A stretch of DNA of 64,000 nucleotides, from positions 2,801,001 through 2,865,000 of the forward strand of contig NZ_CP102384.1 of assembly GCF_024628865.1 (NCBI RefSeq). The letters are read 5' to 3'. The DNA is from Sphingopyxis sp. DBS4. Its GTDB lineage: Bacteria > Pseudomonadota > Alphaproteobacteria > Sphingomonadales > Sphingomonadaceae. A program made the translations under genes and the position numbers. Shown here in pieces: positions 10,525 through 19,011 of this stretch (its first letter is position 1; each line of letters begins with the position of its first letter). The notes beneath the pieces are model-generated. The model saw only the letters and a list, made by a program, of their open reading frames with translations. It did not search any database and was not told the DNA's origin.

Positions 10525-11930
10525 CCGCCGCGCGCCACGTTGATCACCGACAATTGCGTATATTCGGCAAGCCCCTCCTCCGCCTGTTCGACCCCGAGGC
10601 CGGAGGATTTGACCCCCGCCATCGGGATATGCGGGCCGATGGCGACATGCTGGTTCACCCACACCGATCCGCTTTCGATCCGCTCCGCGACCGCCAGCGC
10701 GCGATCGACGTCGCGCGACCACACCGACGCGCCGAGGCCATAGGGCGATGCATTGGCGCGCGCGACGACGTCGTCGACGTCCGAAAAGCGGATCACCGGC
10801 AGGATCGGTCCGAATTGTTCCTCGTCGACGATCTGATCGCCGTCGGTGACATCGCGGACGATCGTCGGGCGCAGGAAATAACCGGCGCGGTCCATCACCT
10901 CGCCGCCCGCGACAATGGTGCCGTCGGCACGGGCGCGGTCGAGGAAGGCCTTCACCTTTTCATATTGCGCCTTGTTCTGGATCGGGCCGATCTGCGCGCC
11001 CTGCGCCAGCCCGTCGTCGACCACCGCCGCCTCGGCCAGCCGCGCCAGTTCCTCGCACATCGCGTCGTAAATGCTGTCGTGGACATAGGCGCGCTTGATC
11101 GCGAGGCACACCTGCCCGCAATTGAGGAAGGCGGCGTTGAAGATGCCCTGCGCGGTGGCGCGAACGTCGACATCGCCCAGCACGATCCCCGGATCGTTGC
11201 CGCCGAGTTCGAGGGTCAGCCGCTTGAGCCCGTCGGCGGCGCTCGCCATGATCTTCTTGCCCGTCGCGGTCGATCCGGTGAAGCCGACCTTGGCGATGCG
11301 CGGGTCGGCGGTCAGGTATCCGCCGAGGTCGTTGGCATCGACGATGATGTTGACCACCCCCGGCGGGAAGATTGTCTGGCACAGCTCGCCCAGCATCAGC
11401 GCGGTGACCGGCGTCGTCGGCGCGGGCTTCAGCACGATCGTATTGCCCGCAATCACCGCCGGGCCGATCTTCCAGCAGGCGACGAGCAGCGGGAAGTTCC
11501 AGGCGATGATCCCCGCGACGACGCCCAGTGGCTTGCGGCGCACCTGGATCAGCCCGCTCGCATCGTCCTGGATCGTCCGTTCGGCGATCTCGAGCGTCGC
11601 ATAATGGCGCAGATAGCCGTCGGTCCAGGCGAGTTCCCCCTGCGCCTCCGCGAGCGGCTTGCCCTGTTCCTGCGTCAGCGCCCGGGCGAATGTGTCGGCG
11701 TCGGCGGCGATCGCATCGGCCAGTTCGGCGACCTTCGCCTGCCGCTCGGCCATCGGCACCTCGGCCCAGGCGGGAAAGGCCGTGGCCGCCGCCTCGATCG
11801 CCTCGTCGGCCTGCCGCTCGGAGGCGCGCGCGACGGTCGCGAACACCTCCTCGGTCGCGGGGTTGATGACGTCCATCTCGTGATCGCCGTCGACCAGCCG
11901 GCCGCCGATCAGCATCTTATAGTCAGACAT
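10521..11930 (-). CDS. NAD(P)-dependent aldehyde dehydrogenase
   Basis: 469 residues of the aldehyde dehydrogenase superfamily. It has the oxyanion-hole asparagine in IIAWNFPLL (about 145), the cofactor-binding KPAPTTPVTA and GFTGSTATGKKI, the general base Glu241 in LELGGNDP and the catalytic Cys275 in NCGQVCLAIKR. It oxidises an aldehyde to the acid in the cytoplasm. It lies 12 bp after the receptor frame and overlaps the first CoA ligase, so its aldehyde is probably the product of the amine dehydrogenase encoded upstream. There is no signal peptide, so the aldehyde must cross the inner membrane. Confidence 0.92.
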   Translation of the reverse strand: MSDYKMLIGGRLVDGDHEMDVINPATEEVFATVARASERQADEAIEAAATAFPAWAEVPMAERQAKVAELADAIAADADTFARALTQEQGKPLAEAQGELAWTDGYLRHYATLEIAERTIQDDASGLIQVRRKPLGVVAGIIAWNFPLLVACWKIGPAVIAGNTIVLKPAPTTPVTALMLGELCQTIFPPGVVNIIVDANDLGGYLTADPRIAKVGFTGSTATGKKIMASAADGLKRLTLELGGNDPGIVLGDVDVRATAQGIFNAAFLNCGQVCLAIKRAYVHDSIYDAMCEELARLAEAAVVDDGLAQGAQIGPIQNKAQYEKVKAFLDRARADGTIVAGGEVMDRAGYFLRPTIVRDVTDGDQIVDEEQFGPILPVIRFSDVDDVVARANASPYGLGASVWSRDVDRALAVAERIESGSVWVNQHVAIGPHIPMAGVKSSGLGVEQAEEGLAEYTQLSVINVARGG

Positions 11931-11942
11931 GCCTCTCTCCGA

Positions 11943-14170
11943 TCAGAATTTCGCGCCCACGGTCACGCCATAGGTTCGCGGAGTCCCGACATGGTTATAG
12001 TCGAAACCGAAGCCCGCGAGCAGGTCGACGCGCGAGGTGAAGTAGAATTTATTGGCGAGATTCTTGCCCCAGACCGACGCCGTCCAGCGCCCGTCGGCCG
12101 ATTCCCAGTCGATATGCCCCGACAACAGAGCATAGGATTTCTGCCGCAGCCGGGGGACGTTGAGCACCTCGAAATATTGGTTCGACGAATAGTTGAGGTC
12201 GCCGTGCAGGCTGACCTTGCCGCTGCCGCCGTCGATCACCGTCGCGTCAAAGCCGCCGGTGAAGGTCAGCTTGGGCGCATTCGACAGCCGGTTGCCGCTG
12301 ACGTCGACGCCGCTCACCGTGCCGCGCTTGATCTTGGTGCTGAGCAGGCCAAGGCCGCCGCGCAATGTCACCATGTCGCCCGCGCGGACGGTCAGTTCGG
12401 CCTCGCCGCCCTGGATGCGCGAACGCGGGATGTTGAGCAGGGTCTGCGCCGCGGTGCCCGGATCGACGTTGATGAACTGCTGGTTGCTGTAGGTGTAATG
12501 GAACATCGCCATGTTGAGCGTGACACGGCGGTCGGCGAACTGGCTCTTCAACCCCAGTCGAACGCATCGATCTTTTCCGCCTTCGCTACCGACAGTTCGG
12601 ACGGATCGAAAAAGGCCTGCGCGTTGAAGCTCGGCGCGCGATAGCCGCGGCTGTAATTGCCATAGACCATCACGTCGGGGTTGATCTTGTAATCGGCGCC
12701 GATCTTGCCCGACAGATTTTCGGTGCTGTAATCGAGCCGCGACGGCGGGATCAGGTTCGCGACGAGGACGCCGTCGACGCCAAGAGCGTTCGATTCGAAA
12801 TTGCTCTGCACGCCCTTGTCGTAGGTGAAGCGGAGGCCGCCGCGCAGCGTGAGCTGGTCGGTGACCTCGAAGCTCATGTCGGTATAGAGGGCATAGCTCT
12901 TCTTGACCTGATCGAAGCTGTTGCGGAACAGGCAGGCGAGCGGAAGCCCGGCCGCGCAGTCGTCGACGTCGATCACGCCGTTGCCGTCGACGTCGATGTC
13001 CTTGCCGATCTCGAAGGTCGTTTCGTTATAGACCTTCTCGCGATTGAAATAGGCGCCGAGGATGAAGTTGAACGGGCCGTCGAAATCGCTGGTCAGCCGC
13101 AGGTCCTGCGCGAATTGCGTTGCCCGGTCGGTATAGGGGATTTCGAGCAGTTCGGTCGCGGTTCCGTCGGTGTCCTCATAGAAGGCCAGCCGGCCCTTGT
13201 CCCACGAGGTAACGCTGGTGATCGCAAGCGCGTCGCTGAGATCGACCGTGCCGGTCAGCGATACCGACCAGGTGCGCGCGCGGCGGCGGTCGGTGACGTT
13301 CGCTTCGATCTGACGCCGCCCCAGTCCCGGCCGGTTCACCGCCTCGGGCTGGGCGTAGATGCCGTAATTGCGCGGATTCTGGTAGCTGGTCGAGGCGCGG
13401 AGCACGAAGCGCGCACTGTCGCTCGGCTCGAACAGCAGGCTGCCGCGCACGCCATATTCGCGCACGCTGGCAAGGTCGGGCTGGCCAGGAAGCTGGTTCT
13501 TGAACCAACCGTCGGCGCGCGCGAAGGTGAAGGCGACGCGCGCCGCCACCGTCTCGCCGAGCGGCACGTTCAGTGCGCCATTGGCCTCGTAGCGGTCGTA
13601 ATTGCCATAGCCGAGGTTCAGATAGCCGTCGGTGCCGCCCAGCTCGGGCGCCCGGCTGATCAGATTGACCGCGCCACCGGTGGTGTTCTTGCCGTAGAGC
13701 GTGCCCTGCGGCCCGCGCAGCACCTCGACGCGTTCGAGGTCGTACATCGCGACGCCGAGGAAGGCAAAATTGCCCTTGTAGACCTCGTCATAATAGGTCG
13801 CGACCGGGCTCGCCTGGTTGAGGCTGTAATCGGACATCGACACGCCGCGCAGCGCAAAGATCGGGGTGTTGTCGCCGACGGTCGAAGTGAGCTGAAGATT
13901 GACGATCTTGCCCGCGAGTTCGTCGGCCTGCGTCACCCGCTGCTTGTCGAGCGCATCGCCGCCGAGCGCGCTGACCGCGATCGGAACGTCCTGGAGCCGT
14001 TCGGATCGCTTCTGCGCGGTGACGACGATGTCGGTCCCGTCGTCGGCGACCGTCTCGGCCGGAGCGGGAGCAGCGGGGGCTTCCTGAGCCAGCGCCGGCA
14101 CCGACGCTCCGGTCAGCAGCATCAGCAGCAGCATGGGGCGCACCGCCCCACCTTCATTCACCTTGATCAT
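11943..14170 (-). pseudogene. TonB-dependent receptor gene broken by a one-base frameshift
   Basis: The first 540 codons (14170 to 12548) give a signal peptide (ALAQ), TonB-box-like DIVVTAQKRSERLQ, the plug motif LERVEVLRGPQGTLYGKNT and most of a barrel. The reading then hits TGA after KIDAFDWG. The remaining barrel, LGLKSQFADRR onward to RTYGVTVGAKF, continues in another frame from about 12557 to 11943. Adding one base after codon GA at about 12557 restores the usual KIDAFE-x-GLKSQF junction, which points to a one-base deletion or a sequencing error. Restored, the receptor would have about 745 residues. It sits inside the amine-oxidation operon between the cytochromes and the aldehyde dehydrogenase, so it probably imported the locus's substrate. 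Confidence 0.85.
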
Positions 14171-14208
14171 CGAACATCCTCCCTGTTTTTATCGCTGTTT
14201 TCCTGTCG

Positions 14209-14679
14209 TCATTTCGGTGTCGTCACGTCCGTCTCGTCAAACTCCGCCACCAGCCGCGCGCGCAGCGCGCTCGCCTCGGCCCGCAGCGGCTTGCTCCGCA
14301 GCCGGCCGATTTCGGCGGCCGTGTAGGGTTTGAAATCGGCGGGCAGATGCGCCGGGTCGAACCGCGCCAGCGACCAGTTCACCACCTCCGCCAGATCGGC
14401 ATCGGACAGCGCCGCCGTCGCGACGCCCGGCACCCGCGCCAGATATTCGCGCCCGCCCGGCACCTGCAGGAAACGCGCGACGAAGCCCGCCATGGTCGGG
14501 GCGGTCTGCGGCGTTCCCGTGGCATCGGGGCGGTGACATCCCTGGCATTGCAATATCCAGTGCTGCCGCGCGCGCACCGGGTTGGCGACGCCGGGGATCG
14601 CGTCCGGACTGGCCGGGCCGGGTGTCGCCACGGCCGCCCCGGTCGCCAGCATCAGCGCGGGAACGGCCAGCCACTTCAT
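14209..14679 (-). CDS. Periplasmic monohaem cytochrome c
   Basis: 156 residues with a Sec signal peptide (MKWLAVPALMLATGAAVA) and one haem-attachment motif, CQGCH, near residue 50. A likely axial methionine lies further on in PTMAGF. The C-terminal third (FKPYTAAEIGRLRSKPLRAE) is charged and not haem-binding. It overlaps the upstream cytochrome gene by ATGA and precedes the receptor by 38 bp. A role carrying electrons away from the TTQ amine dehydrogenase is inferred from position. It has one CxxCH only, so it is not a MauG-type dihaem protein. Confidence 0.85.
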   Translation of the reverse strand: MKWLAVPALMLATGAAVATPGPASPDAIPGVANPVRARQHWILQCQGCHRPDATGTPQTAPTMAGFVARFLQVPGGREYLARVPGVATAALSDADLAEVVNWSLARFDPAHLPADFKPYTAAEIGRLRSKPLRAEASALRARLVAEFDETDVTTPK

Positions 14680-15116
14680 TTGCCGCCGACCTTCGGCTGC
14701 AACCGGGCCACGGCGGCGGAAGTGAGCGAGGCGCCCCCCGCGCGGTAGCCCGCGATCTCCTTTGCCGTGAAGGCTTTCGCCGACGAACCGCGGACCACAT
14801 GGTTGAGGACCGAGGCGATTTGCGCGTCATTGAGTCCGCCCTGCGCCGGCATCGTTCCGCGATAGACTTTCCCGGCGACGGTGATCGGTCCCGACACGCC
14901 GCGGATCACGACGAGCGCGAGGTAACGGCGCCCGGCGGCCGTCGCCGCGAGCGCGCGGACATCGGCCTTCAGCGGCGGAAAGGCGCCGGGCACGCCCGAT
15001 CCGTCGGCCAGATGGCAGGCCGCGCAACGCTTGTAGATCGTCGCGCCGTCCTGCGCGGTCGCCGGCGCTGCCGCCGCCAGCGCGGCCAGGGCAAGGAGCG
15101 TCGCCAGCCGCCGCAT
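14676..15116 (-). CDS. Periplasmic monohaem cytochrome c
   Basis: 146 residues from an ATG at 15116 that overlaps the aauA stop (ATGA). The frame is open 15 codons further up, but the signal peptide MRRLATLLALAALAAAAPATAQ begins here. There is one haem motif, CAACH, near residue 35, then LADGSGVPGAFPPL and a candidate axial methionine in GTMPAQGGL. It is a typical class I cytochrome c. As the gene right after aauA it is the prime candidate electron acceptor of the amine dehydrogenase, in the place amicyanin or azurin holds in other systems (inference). Confidence 0.88.
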   Translation of the reverse strand: MRRLATLLALAALAAAAPATAQDGATIYKRCAACHLADGSGVPGAFPPLKADVRALAATAAGRRYLALVVIRGVSGPITVAGKVYRGTMPAQGGLNDAQIASVLNHVVRGSSAKAFTAKEIAGYRAGGASLTSAAVARLQPKVGGK

Positions 15117-15670
15117 CACTGCTGCTCCAGCGCGACGCCGAGGATCACGGCGGTCGAGCAATTATAGACCGAGCTCGAGGTGCCAAGGCACCAGTTGATG
15201 TCGTTGTTCGCCTGCGGGCGGACCATCGGCCGGTCGTTTTCGTTGCGGTTGCACAGGCAGCGCCCGCACGAGGATTTGCCGCAGCAGTCGTTATAGCTGA
15301 TGATATAGGCGCGGTTGTCGGCGGGGTTCTGGCAGGTGCCGATCCAGGTGATCGGCGACATTTCGGTCCCCGGCGGGCACGAACTCGGCGAGCCACCACA
15401 GCAGCTGCACAAAAAGCCGTCGATCGCGCAATAGCGCCAATAATCGCACTTCGTCTGGTCGCCGGGATCCTGCGGATTGCCGCTCGATTGCGGCGCGACC
15501 GGATCGCCACCGTCACCGTGGGTCTGCGCCTGCGCCCGCGACACCGGCAGCACCGGGATGACCGCCGCGCCGGTCAGCGCGCCACCGATCAGCGTCAGCA
15601 GGCTGCGCCGCGAGGTCGCGCGCGCGACGTTGCGCGTCACCTTCTCCGAAAATTTGTCGAGACCCGACAT
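15116..15670 (-). CDS. aauA: TTQ amine dehydrogenase small (beta) subunit, aromatic-amine-dehydrogenase type
   Basis: 184 residues. A Tat signal (SRRSLLTLIGG, cleavage near AQA at 48) exports the folded subunit. The mature part has 14 cysteines in the order of the family: CDYWRYCAIDGFLCSCCGG, then CPPGTEMSPITWIGTC, YNDCCGKSSCGRCLCN and NDINWC. Trp109 and Trp160 are the two tryptophans that cross-link into TTQ and Asp128 the catalytic acid/base. These are the same numbers as in Alcaligenes faecalis aromatic amine dehydrogenase. FLCSCCGG and SPITWIGTC are closer to that enzyme than to methylamine dehydrogenase. The enzyme converts a primary amine to aldehyde plus ammonia in the periplasm. It follows mauD by 30 bp. 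Confidence 0.95.
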   Translation of the reverse strand: MSGLDKFSEKVTRNVARATSRRSLLTLIGGALTGAAVIPVLPVSRAQAQTHGDGGDPVAPQSSGNPQDPGDQTKCDYWRYCAIDGFLCSCCGGSPSSCPPGTEMSPITWIGTCQNPADNRAYIISYNDCCGKSSCGRCLCNRNENDRPMVRPQANNDINWCLGTSSSVYNCSTAVILGVALEQQ

Positions 15671-15700
15671 ATTCGTCCCCTTCCTGTCGTTTCGCCCGGC

Positions 15701-16291
15701 TCAACCGCGCGCGAGATAATCCTGAATCGAGGCGACGCGGCGTTCCTTGGCCTCGAACAGGCTTTCCAGATGCTCGCGATTGTTGACGAGGCCGAGCGAG
15801 GCGATGCGGCCCTCCTCGTCGATCAGCACCGCATAGGGGAGCTTCGAGACGCCGAGCGACCGGCCCAGTTCCTCCGACAGGACATAGTCGAAACCGGTGA
15901 GCCCCTCGGCGATCGCCAGCCGGCGGTGCGCGGCGGGATCGCCATCGCTCGCCAGCACGACATCGAGCCAGTCGTGCTCGGCACCGCTCGCCGAGCGGAC
16001 GATGGGGAGGAGCGTCTTGCAGACGGGGCAGTCGGGCGAGAGAAAGAAGAGGAGCTGGCCACGGCGGTGACGCTTGCCGCCGATCGCGACCTGCCCGCCG
16101 TTCAGCGTATCGAGCGTCATCGCGGGCGCCATGTCGCCGACATTGACCTTCTGGTGCAGCGTCAGCGCGCCGGCGGGCGCGATCCGCTCGTGCAGAACGC
16201 CGACCTGCCGCGCGAGCGCCGCGACGAGGACGCCGAGAACGGCGATGGCGATCCAGAGCAATATTTGCGAAGCGAGGAAAAATCCGGTCAT
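15701..16291 (-). CDS. mauD: MauD-like thiol-disulfide protein for TTQ subunit maturation
   Basis: 196 residues from an ATG at 16291 overlapping the mauE stop. One N-terminal membrane helix (about 8-26) anchors a periplasmic thioredoxin fold carrying the redox motif CPVC in FFLSPDCPVCKTLLP, with the cis-proline loop at SKLPYAVLID. MauD family proteins are needed to form or isomerise the many disulfides of the TTQ small subunit. Its placement directly before aauA matches the BEDA gene order of known mau and aau clusters. Confidence 0.92.
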   Translation of the reverse strand: MTGFFLASQILLWIAIAVLGVLVAALARQVGVLHERIAPAGALTLHQKVNVGDMAPAMTLDTLNGGQVAIGGKRHRRGQLLFFLSPDCPVCKTLLPIVRSASGAEHDWLDVVLASDGDPAAHRRLAIAEGLTGFDYVLSEELGRSLGVSKLPYAVLIDEEGRIASLGLVNNREHLESLFEAKERRVASIQDYLARG

Positions 16292-16806
16292 CGAGTGACA
16301 CTCCTGCGAGGTGCGGGAAGGCTGGCGAGCTCGCCGGCAGCAAAGAGCAGCGCGACAAAGGCGAGGGCGGCGAAGATCGACGGAATGTCGATGCCGCCGC
16401 CCCCGGCGGGAGAGAGGCAAAGCAGCAGCGCGGCGGCGGCGAGCGCCAGGGCGCGGATGATGGCGAAGCGGCCGATCCCGCTCTTGCGCGCACCGAAATC
16501 GCAGCCGCAATCGAGCCCGCCGTCGCCGCGCCGCCGCGCCGTGAGCAAGGCAGCGCCATATCCGGCCCACAGCAGCGCGGCGAGCAGCGCGCCGGTCGGC
16601 CGCGAAGCGGGAAAGAACAGCGCGAGCGCCGCCGCGAACTCGGTCGCAGCCGCCGCTATCGTCACCGGCATCGCGACGGCGGGCGACAGGCGCAGCAGGC
16701 CCGCGGTCGCCCGCGTCAGCCGCGCGCGCTCGACCAGCTTGTGCGCCGCCGCAGTCGTCAGGACGAGGGCGAGGAACAGCGCGAGGACGGGAAGCAGGGC
16801 GGCCAT
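16288..16806 (-). CDS. mauE: MauE-like membrane protein for TTQ subunit maturation
   Basis: 172 residues with about five hydrophobic segments. The loop after the third has the family's paired cysteines in LDCGCDFGARKSGIG. MauE works with MauD in disulfide formation of the amine dehydrogenase small subunit. Both ends overlap neighbours by ATGA (with aauB at 16806 and mauD at 16288), so production is tightly coupled. There is no signal peptide apart from the first membrane helix. Confidence 0.9.
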   Translation of the reverse strand: MAALLPVLALFLALVLTTAAAHKLVERARLTRATAGLLRLSPAVAMPVTIAAAATEFAAALALFFPASRPTGALLAALLWAGYGAALLTARRRGDGGLDCGCDFGARKSGIGRFAIIRALALAAAALLLCLSPAGGGGIDIPSIFAALAFVALLFAAGELASLPAPRRSVTR

Positions 16807-17972
16807 CAGCGCGCCGCCGTCATCGTCATCGGATCGTGCACGACACTGACGATCGTGCGGACGAACGCGCCGCTCGCCGCGTCATAGACGTCGAGCGATC
16901 CGTCGGGTCGCGAGGCGACGAGCAGCGGCTTTTCCTGCTGCGTCGCCTCGATCGACACGCTGTGGTTCCTGAGCGCGATGCGGCGGACCAGCGTCTTCGT
17001 TTTCGGATCGATCACCCACGCTTCGGTCCCGCCGTCCTTGTGCGTTCCCTCGCCGCTCTTGGGGTTCATCAGGATGTAGAGCAGCCCGGCGCGGTCGGCC
17101 GAGATCACCTGCCAGCCGCCCGGGCGCCATTCGGGTTCGCCGCCATCCTGCTTGGGAAGCGCGAAACTGCCGAGATCCTTGGCAGCGGCGCCTGAAAAAT
17201 CGATTGCGCGCACATGGCCCTTGAAGCTGACGAACCAGCCCGTCCGCCCCACCATCGCGGGGGTCATGAACAGCGGATCGTCGTCGATGTCGTTGAACAC
17301 GGCGCTGGTCACGGCCGGCCCGGCCTTGCCCGCGGCGTCGAGCGCGATGCTGGTCATCGTCCCGTCGGCGCAGAGCGAGGTGAAGCCGCGCGGCCCGGTC
17401 GGATAGACGAGCGAGCAACCCGGAAGCTCGATGTCCGACAATATCTTGCGGCCGTCGAGATCGACGACGGTGACCGACGAGCCGGGCGTGAAGTTGAACA
17501 CCAGCGCCCATTTCTCGTCATTGGTGAGTTGCAGGCTGTTGCGCAGTGTGACGAACAGCCCGCGCTTGCCGCCGGGCAGGACGATCTCGTCCTTGGGGGT
17601 CAGCGTCTTCGTGTCCCAGATGGTGATGACGTCGGTCCGCTCGCCGCGCGTCAGCCGCGAATAGAAGGTTTCGCCGACATAGATTTCGCCGCGCGTGGTC
17701 GAGGGCAGCATGACGCCGAACTGCGCGACGGGAATCTGTCCGCGCAGATTATTATTCTCGGCACCGACGTCGACGATCGCCGCACGGCCGTCGGGCAGGC
17801 TGTTGAAGTGCAGGTCCTGCACGAAGACCCAGCTGCCCGGATAATGTTCGGGAAGTTCGGCGACGGTCGGGACCGGCTCTTCGGGCAGCGGCTGCGGATA
17901 GTCCGCGGCACTCGATGCGCTCGCCGACATCAACAATATGGCAAGAGCCGCCGCTCGGTCGATGCGCGCCAT
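16806..17972 (-). CDS. aauB: TTQ amine dehydrogenase large (alpha) subunit
   Basis: 388 residues, the usual family length. The signal peptide MARIDRAAALAILLMSASASSA is followed by a seven-bladed beta-propeller. Family signatures are VGAENNNLRGQIPVAQFG, GEIYVGETFYSRLTRGERTD and the outer-strand repeats VVDLDGRKIL and VIDPKTKTLV. The large subunit builds the substrate channel and docks two TTQ subunits in an alpha2beta2 enzyme. It is the first gene of the operon, driven by the promoter at 18022-18050. The start codon follows gaggga at a normal distance. A methylamine dehydrogenase is the alternative, but the small subunit favours the aromatic type. Confidence 0.93.
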   Translation of the reverse strand: MARIDRAAALAILLMSASASSAADYPQPLPEEPVPTVAELPEHYPGSWVFVQDLHFNSLPDGRAAIVDVGAENNNLRGQIPVAQFGVMLPSTTRGEIYVGETFYSRLTRGERTDVITIWDTKTLTPKDEIVLPGGKRGLFVTLRNSLQLTNDEKWALVFNFTPGSSVTVVDLDGRKILSDIELPGCSLVYPTGPRGFTSLCADGTMTSIALDAAGKAGPAVTSAVFNDIDDDPLFMTPAMVGRTGWFVSFKGHVRAIDFSGAAAKDLGSFALPKQDGGEPEWRPGGWQVISADRAGLLYILMNPKSGEGTHKDGGTEAWVIDPKTKTLVRRIALRNHSVSIEATQQEKPLLVASRPDGSLDVYDAASGAFVRTIVSVVHDPMTMTAAR

Positions 17973-18021
17973 CCTCCGTCTCCCTCATCTGTTGCACCGG
18001 GCTCTGGTGGCCCGCATCCAA

Positions 18022-18050
18022 ACATTATGCGATCGACTAAATTTAGTCAA
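18022..18050 (-). promoter_or_regulatory. Promoter of the amine-dehydrogenase operon with an embedded operator
   Basis: Reading leftward, TTGACT (18050-18045), a 17-base spacer and TAATGT (18027-18022) form a near-consensus sigma70 promoter about 50 bp before aauB. The perfect 14-bp palindrome gactaaatttagtc at 18035-18048 overlaps the -35 element and fills most of the spacer, where a bound repressor would block polymerase. The divergent TetR-family gene 70 bp away is the likely binder (inference). Confidence 0.75.
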
Positions 18051-18119
18051 TCGAGTAAAGTCGGACGCTTGCCCGAGAGAGGCGAGTTGGCTACGCGGAA
18101 GCGCAGGAGGCCAAGAAAA

Positions 18120-18779
18120 TTGACCAATTTCATCGTTCCGGACCTGAAGATCGCACCGCGGATCGGGGGTTATGCGCGCGGTCAGGATGGCTTCGAACAG
18201 ATATTGCGGTCGGCCCTGTCGCTGCTCGTGAACCACGGCGCATCGGCTTTGACGCTTCGCCGCATCGCCGCCGAGTCGGGCATGAACGTCGGCAGCCTCA
18301 ACTATTATTTCAGATCGAAGGAGGATCTGATTCGCGAACTGCTGAATGCCGTGATCAGCAGCTATGAAGAATCCTTCGACGAGATCCTCCACGAACCGGG
18401 CGCGAGCGCGGAAGCGCGGCTCGGGAATCTGGTCGCGCTAATCCTCGAGGACATCACCACCAAGAAAACGACGCGATTCTTCCCCGAACTCTGGGCGATG
18501 GCGAACCACGATGAATTCGTTCACGACCGGATGAACGATCTTTACGAGCGCGCGCGCGCCTCGCTCAATGAACTCATTGCCGAGATCAATCCAGCGCTTC
18601 CGGACGACGAGCGCGAGATATTGGCGCTGTTCATTTCGGGGTCAATGGAAGGGATGACGATGTTCGCGGGCTATGAAAAGCCATGGCGCAAGCAGATGCC
18701 GATGCTCGAAGTGATCGCGCGCCGCTCGTTCATCCATCTGGCGCGTACATTGCGCCCGGGCGAAATCAAAAGGTTATGA
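18120..18779 (+). CDS. TetR-family transcriptional regulator
   Basis: 219 residues from a TTG start at 18120. This start is chosen because a perfect aggagg lies at 18105-18110, nine bases before it, although the frame is open far upstream. The DNA-binding domain spans about residues 25-70, with helix-turn-helix LRRIAAESGMNVGSLNYYF and the conserved FRSKEDLI. The C-terminal domain would bind an effector, probably the amine or a breakdown product. It is divergent from aauB across a promoter holding a perfect palindrome, so it probably represses the amine operon and perhaps itself. Confidence 0.88.
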   Translation: MTNFIVPDLKIAPRIGGYARGQDGFEQILRSALSLLVNHGASALTLRRIAAESGMNVGSLNYYFRSKEDLIRELLNAVISSYEESFDEILHEPGASAEARLGNLVALILEDITTKKTTRFFPELWAMANHDEFVHDRMNDLYERARASLNELIAEINPALPDDEREILALFISGSMEGMTMFAGYEKPWRKQMPMLEVIARRSFIHLARTLRPGEIKRL

Positions 18780-18783
18780 CAAA

Positions 18784-18818
18784 AAAAAGGCCGGCCCGCG
18801 GGTGCGGACCGGCCTTTT
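18784..18818. terminator. Bidirectional rho-independent terminator
   Basis: The arms aaggccgg and ccggcctt, extended by cc-gc/gc-gg pairs, sit between an A8 run and a T run. It lies right after the TetR stop and before the convergent small gene at 18841-19011. Confidence 0.85.
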
Positions 18819-18840
18819 CGGACGGAGAGGATGAGGCCGA

Positions 18841-19011
18841 TCAGTGGGCCTTCTTTTCGACCTTCTTCGCGGCGACGTGCTTGGCCGGGGCCTTCTTGGT
18901 CACCGCGGTCTTCGCCGGCTGGCTGGCGGGCGCGGTCGCCGCGAAAGCGGTTCCGCTGACGATTGCGAGCGACAAGGCACCGGCGGCGGCGAGTTTGGCA
19001 ACGTTACGCAT
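18841..19011 (-). CDS. Small exported Lys/Ala-rich protein
   Basis: 56 residues. A Sec signal peptide (MRNVAKLAAAGALSLAIVSGTAFA) leaves a mature part of about 32 residues made almost only of Ala, Lys, Pro and Thr (KKAPAKHVAAKKVEKKAH). The start at 19011 follows aaggag, and the open frame upstream has no such character. Short cationic exported proteins of this kind are common in sphingomonads and have no known role. The 169 bp between this gene and the glycosidase stop hold nothing I recognise. Confidence 0.65.
   Translation of the reverse strand: MRNVAKLAAAGALSLAIVSGTAFAATAPASQPAKTAVTKKAPAKHVAAKKVEKKAH

Noticed and set aside
14209..15116. Either operon cytochrome as a MauG
   Set aside because: MauG has two haem motifs and about 350 residues. 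Each of these has one CxxCH and about 150 residues.
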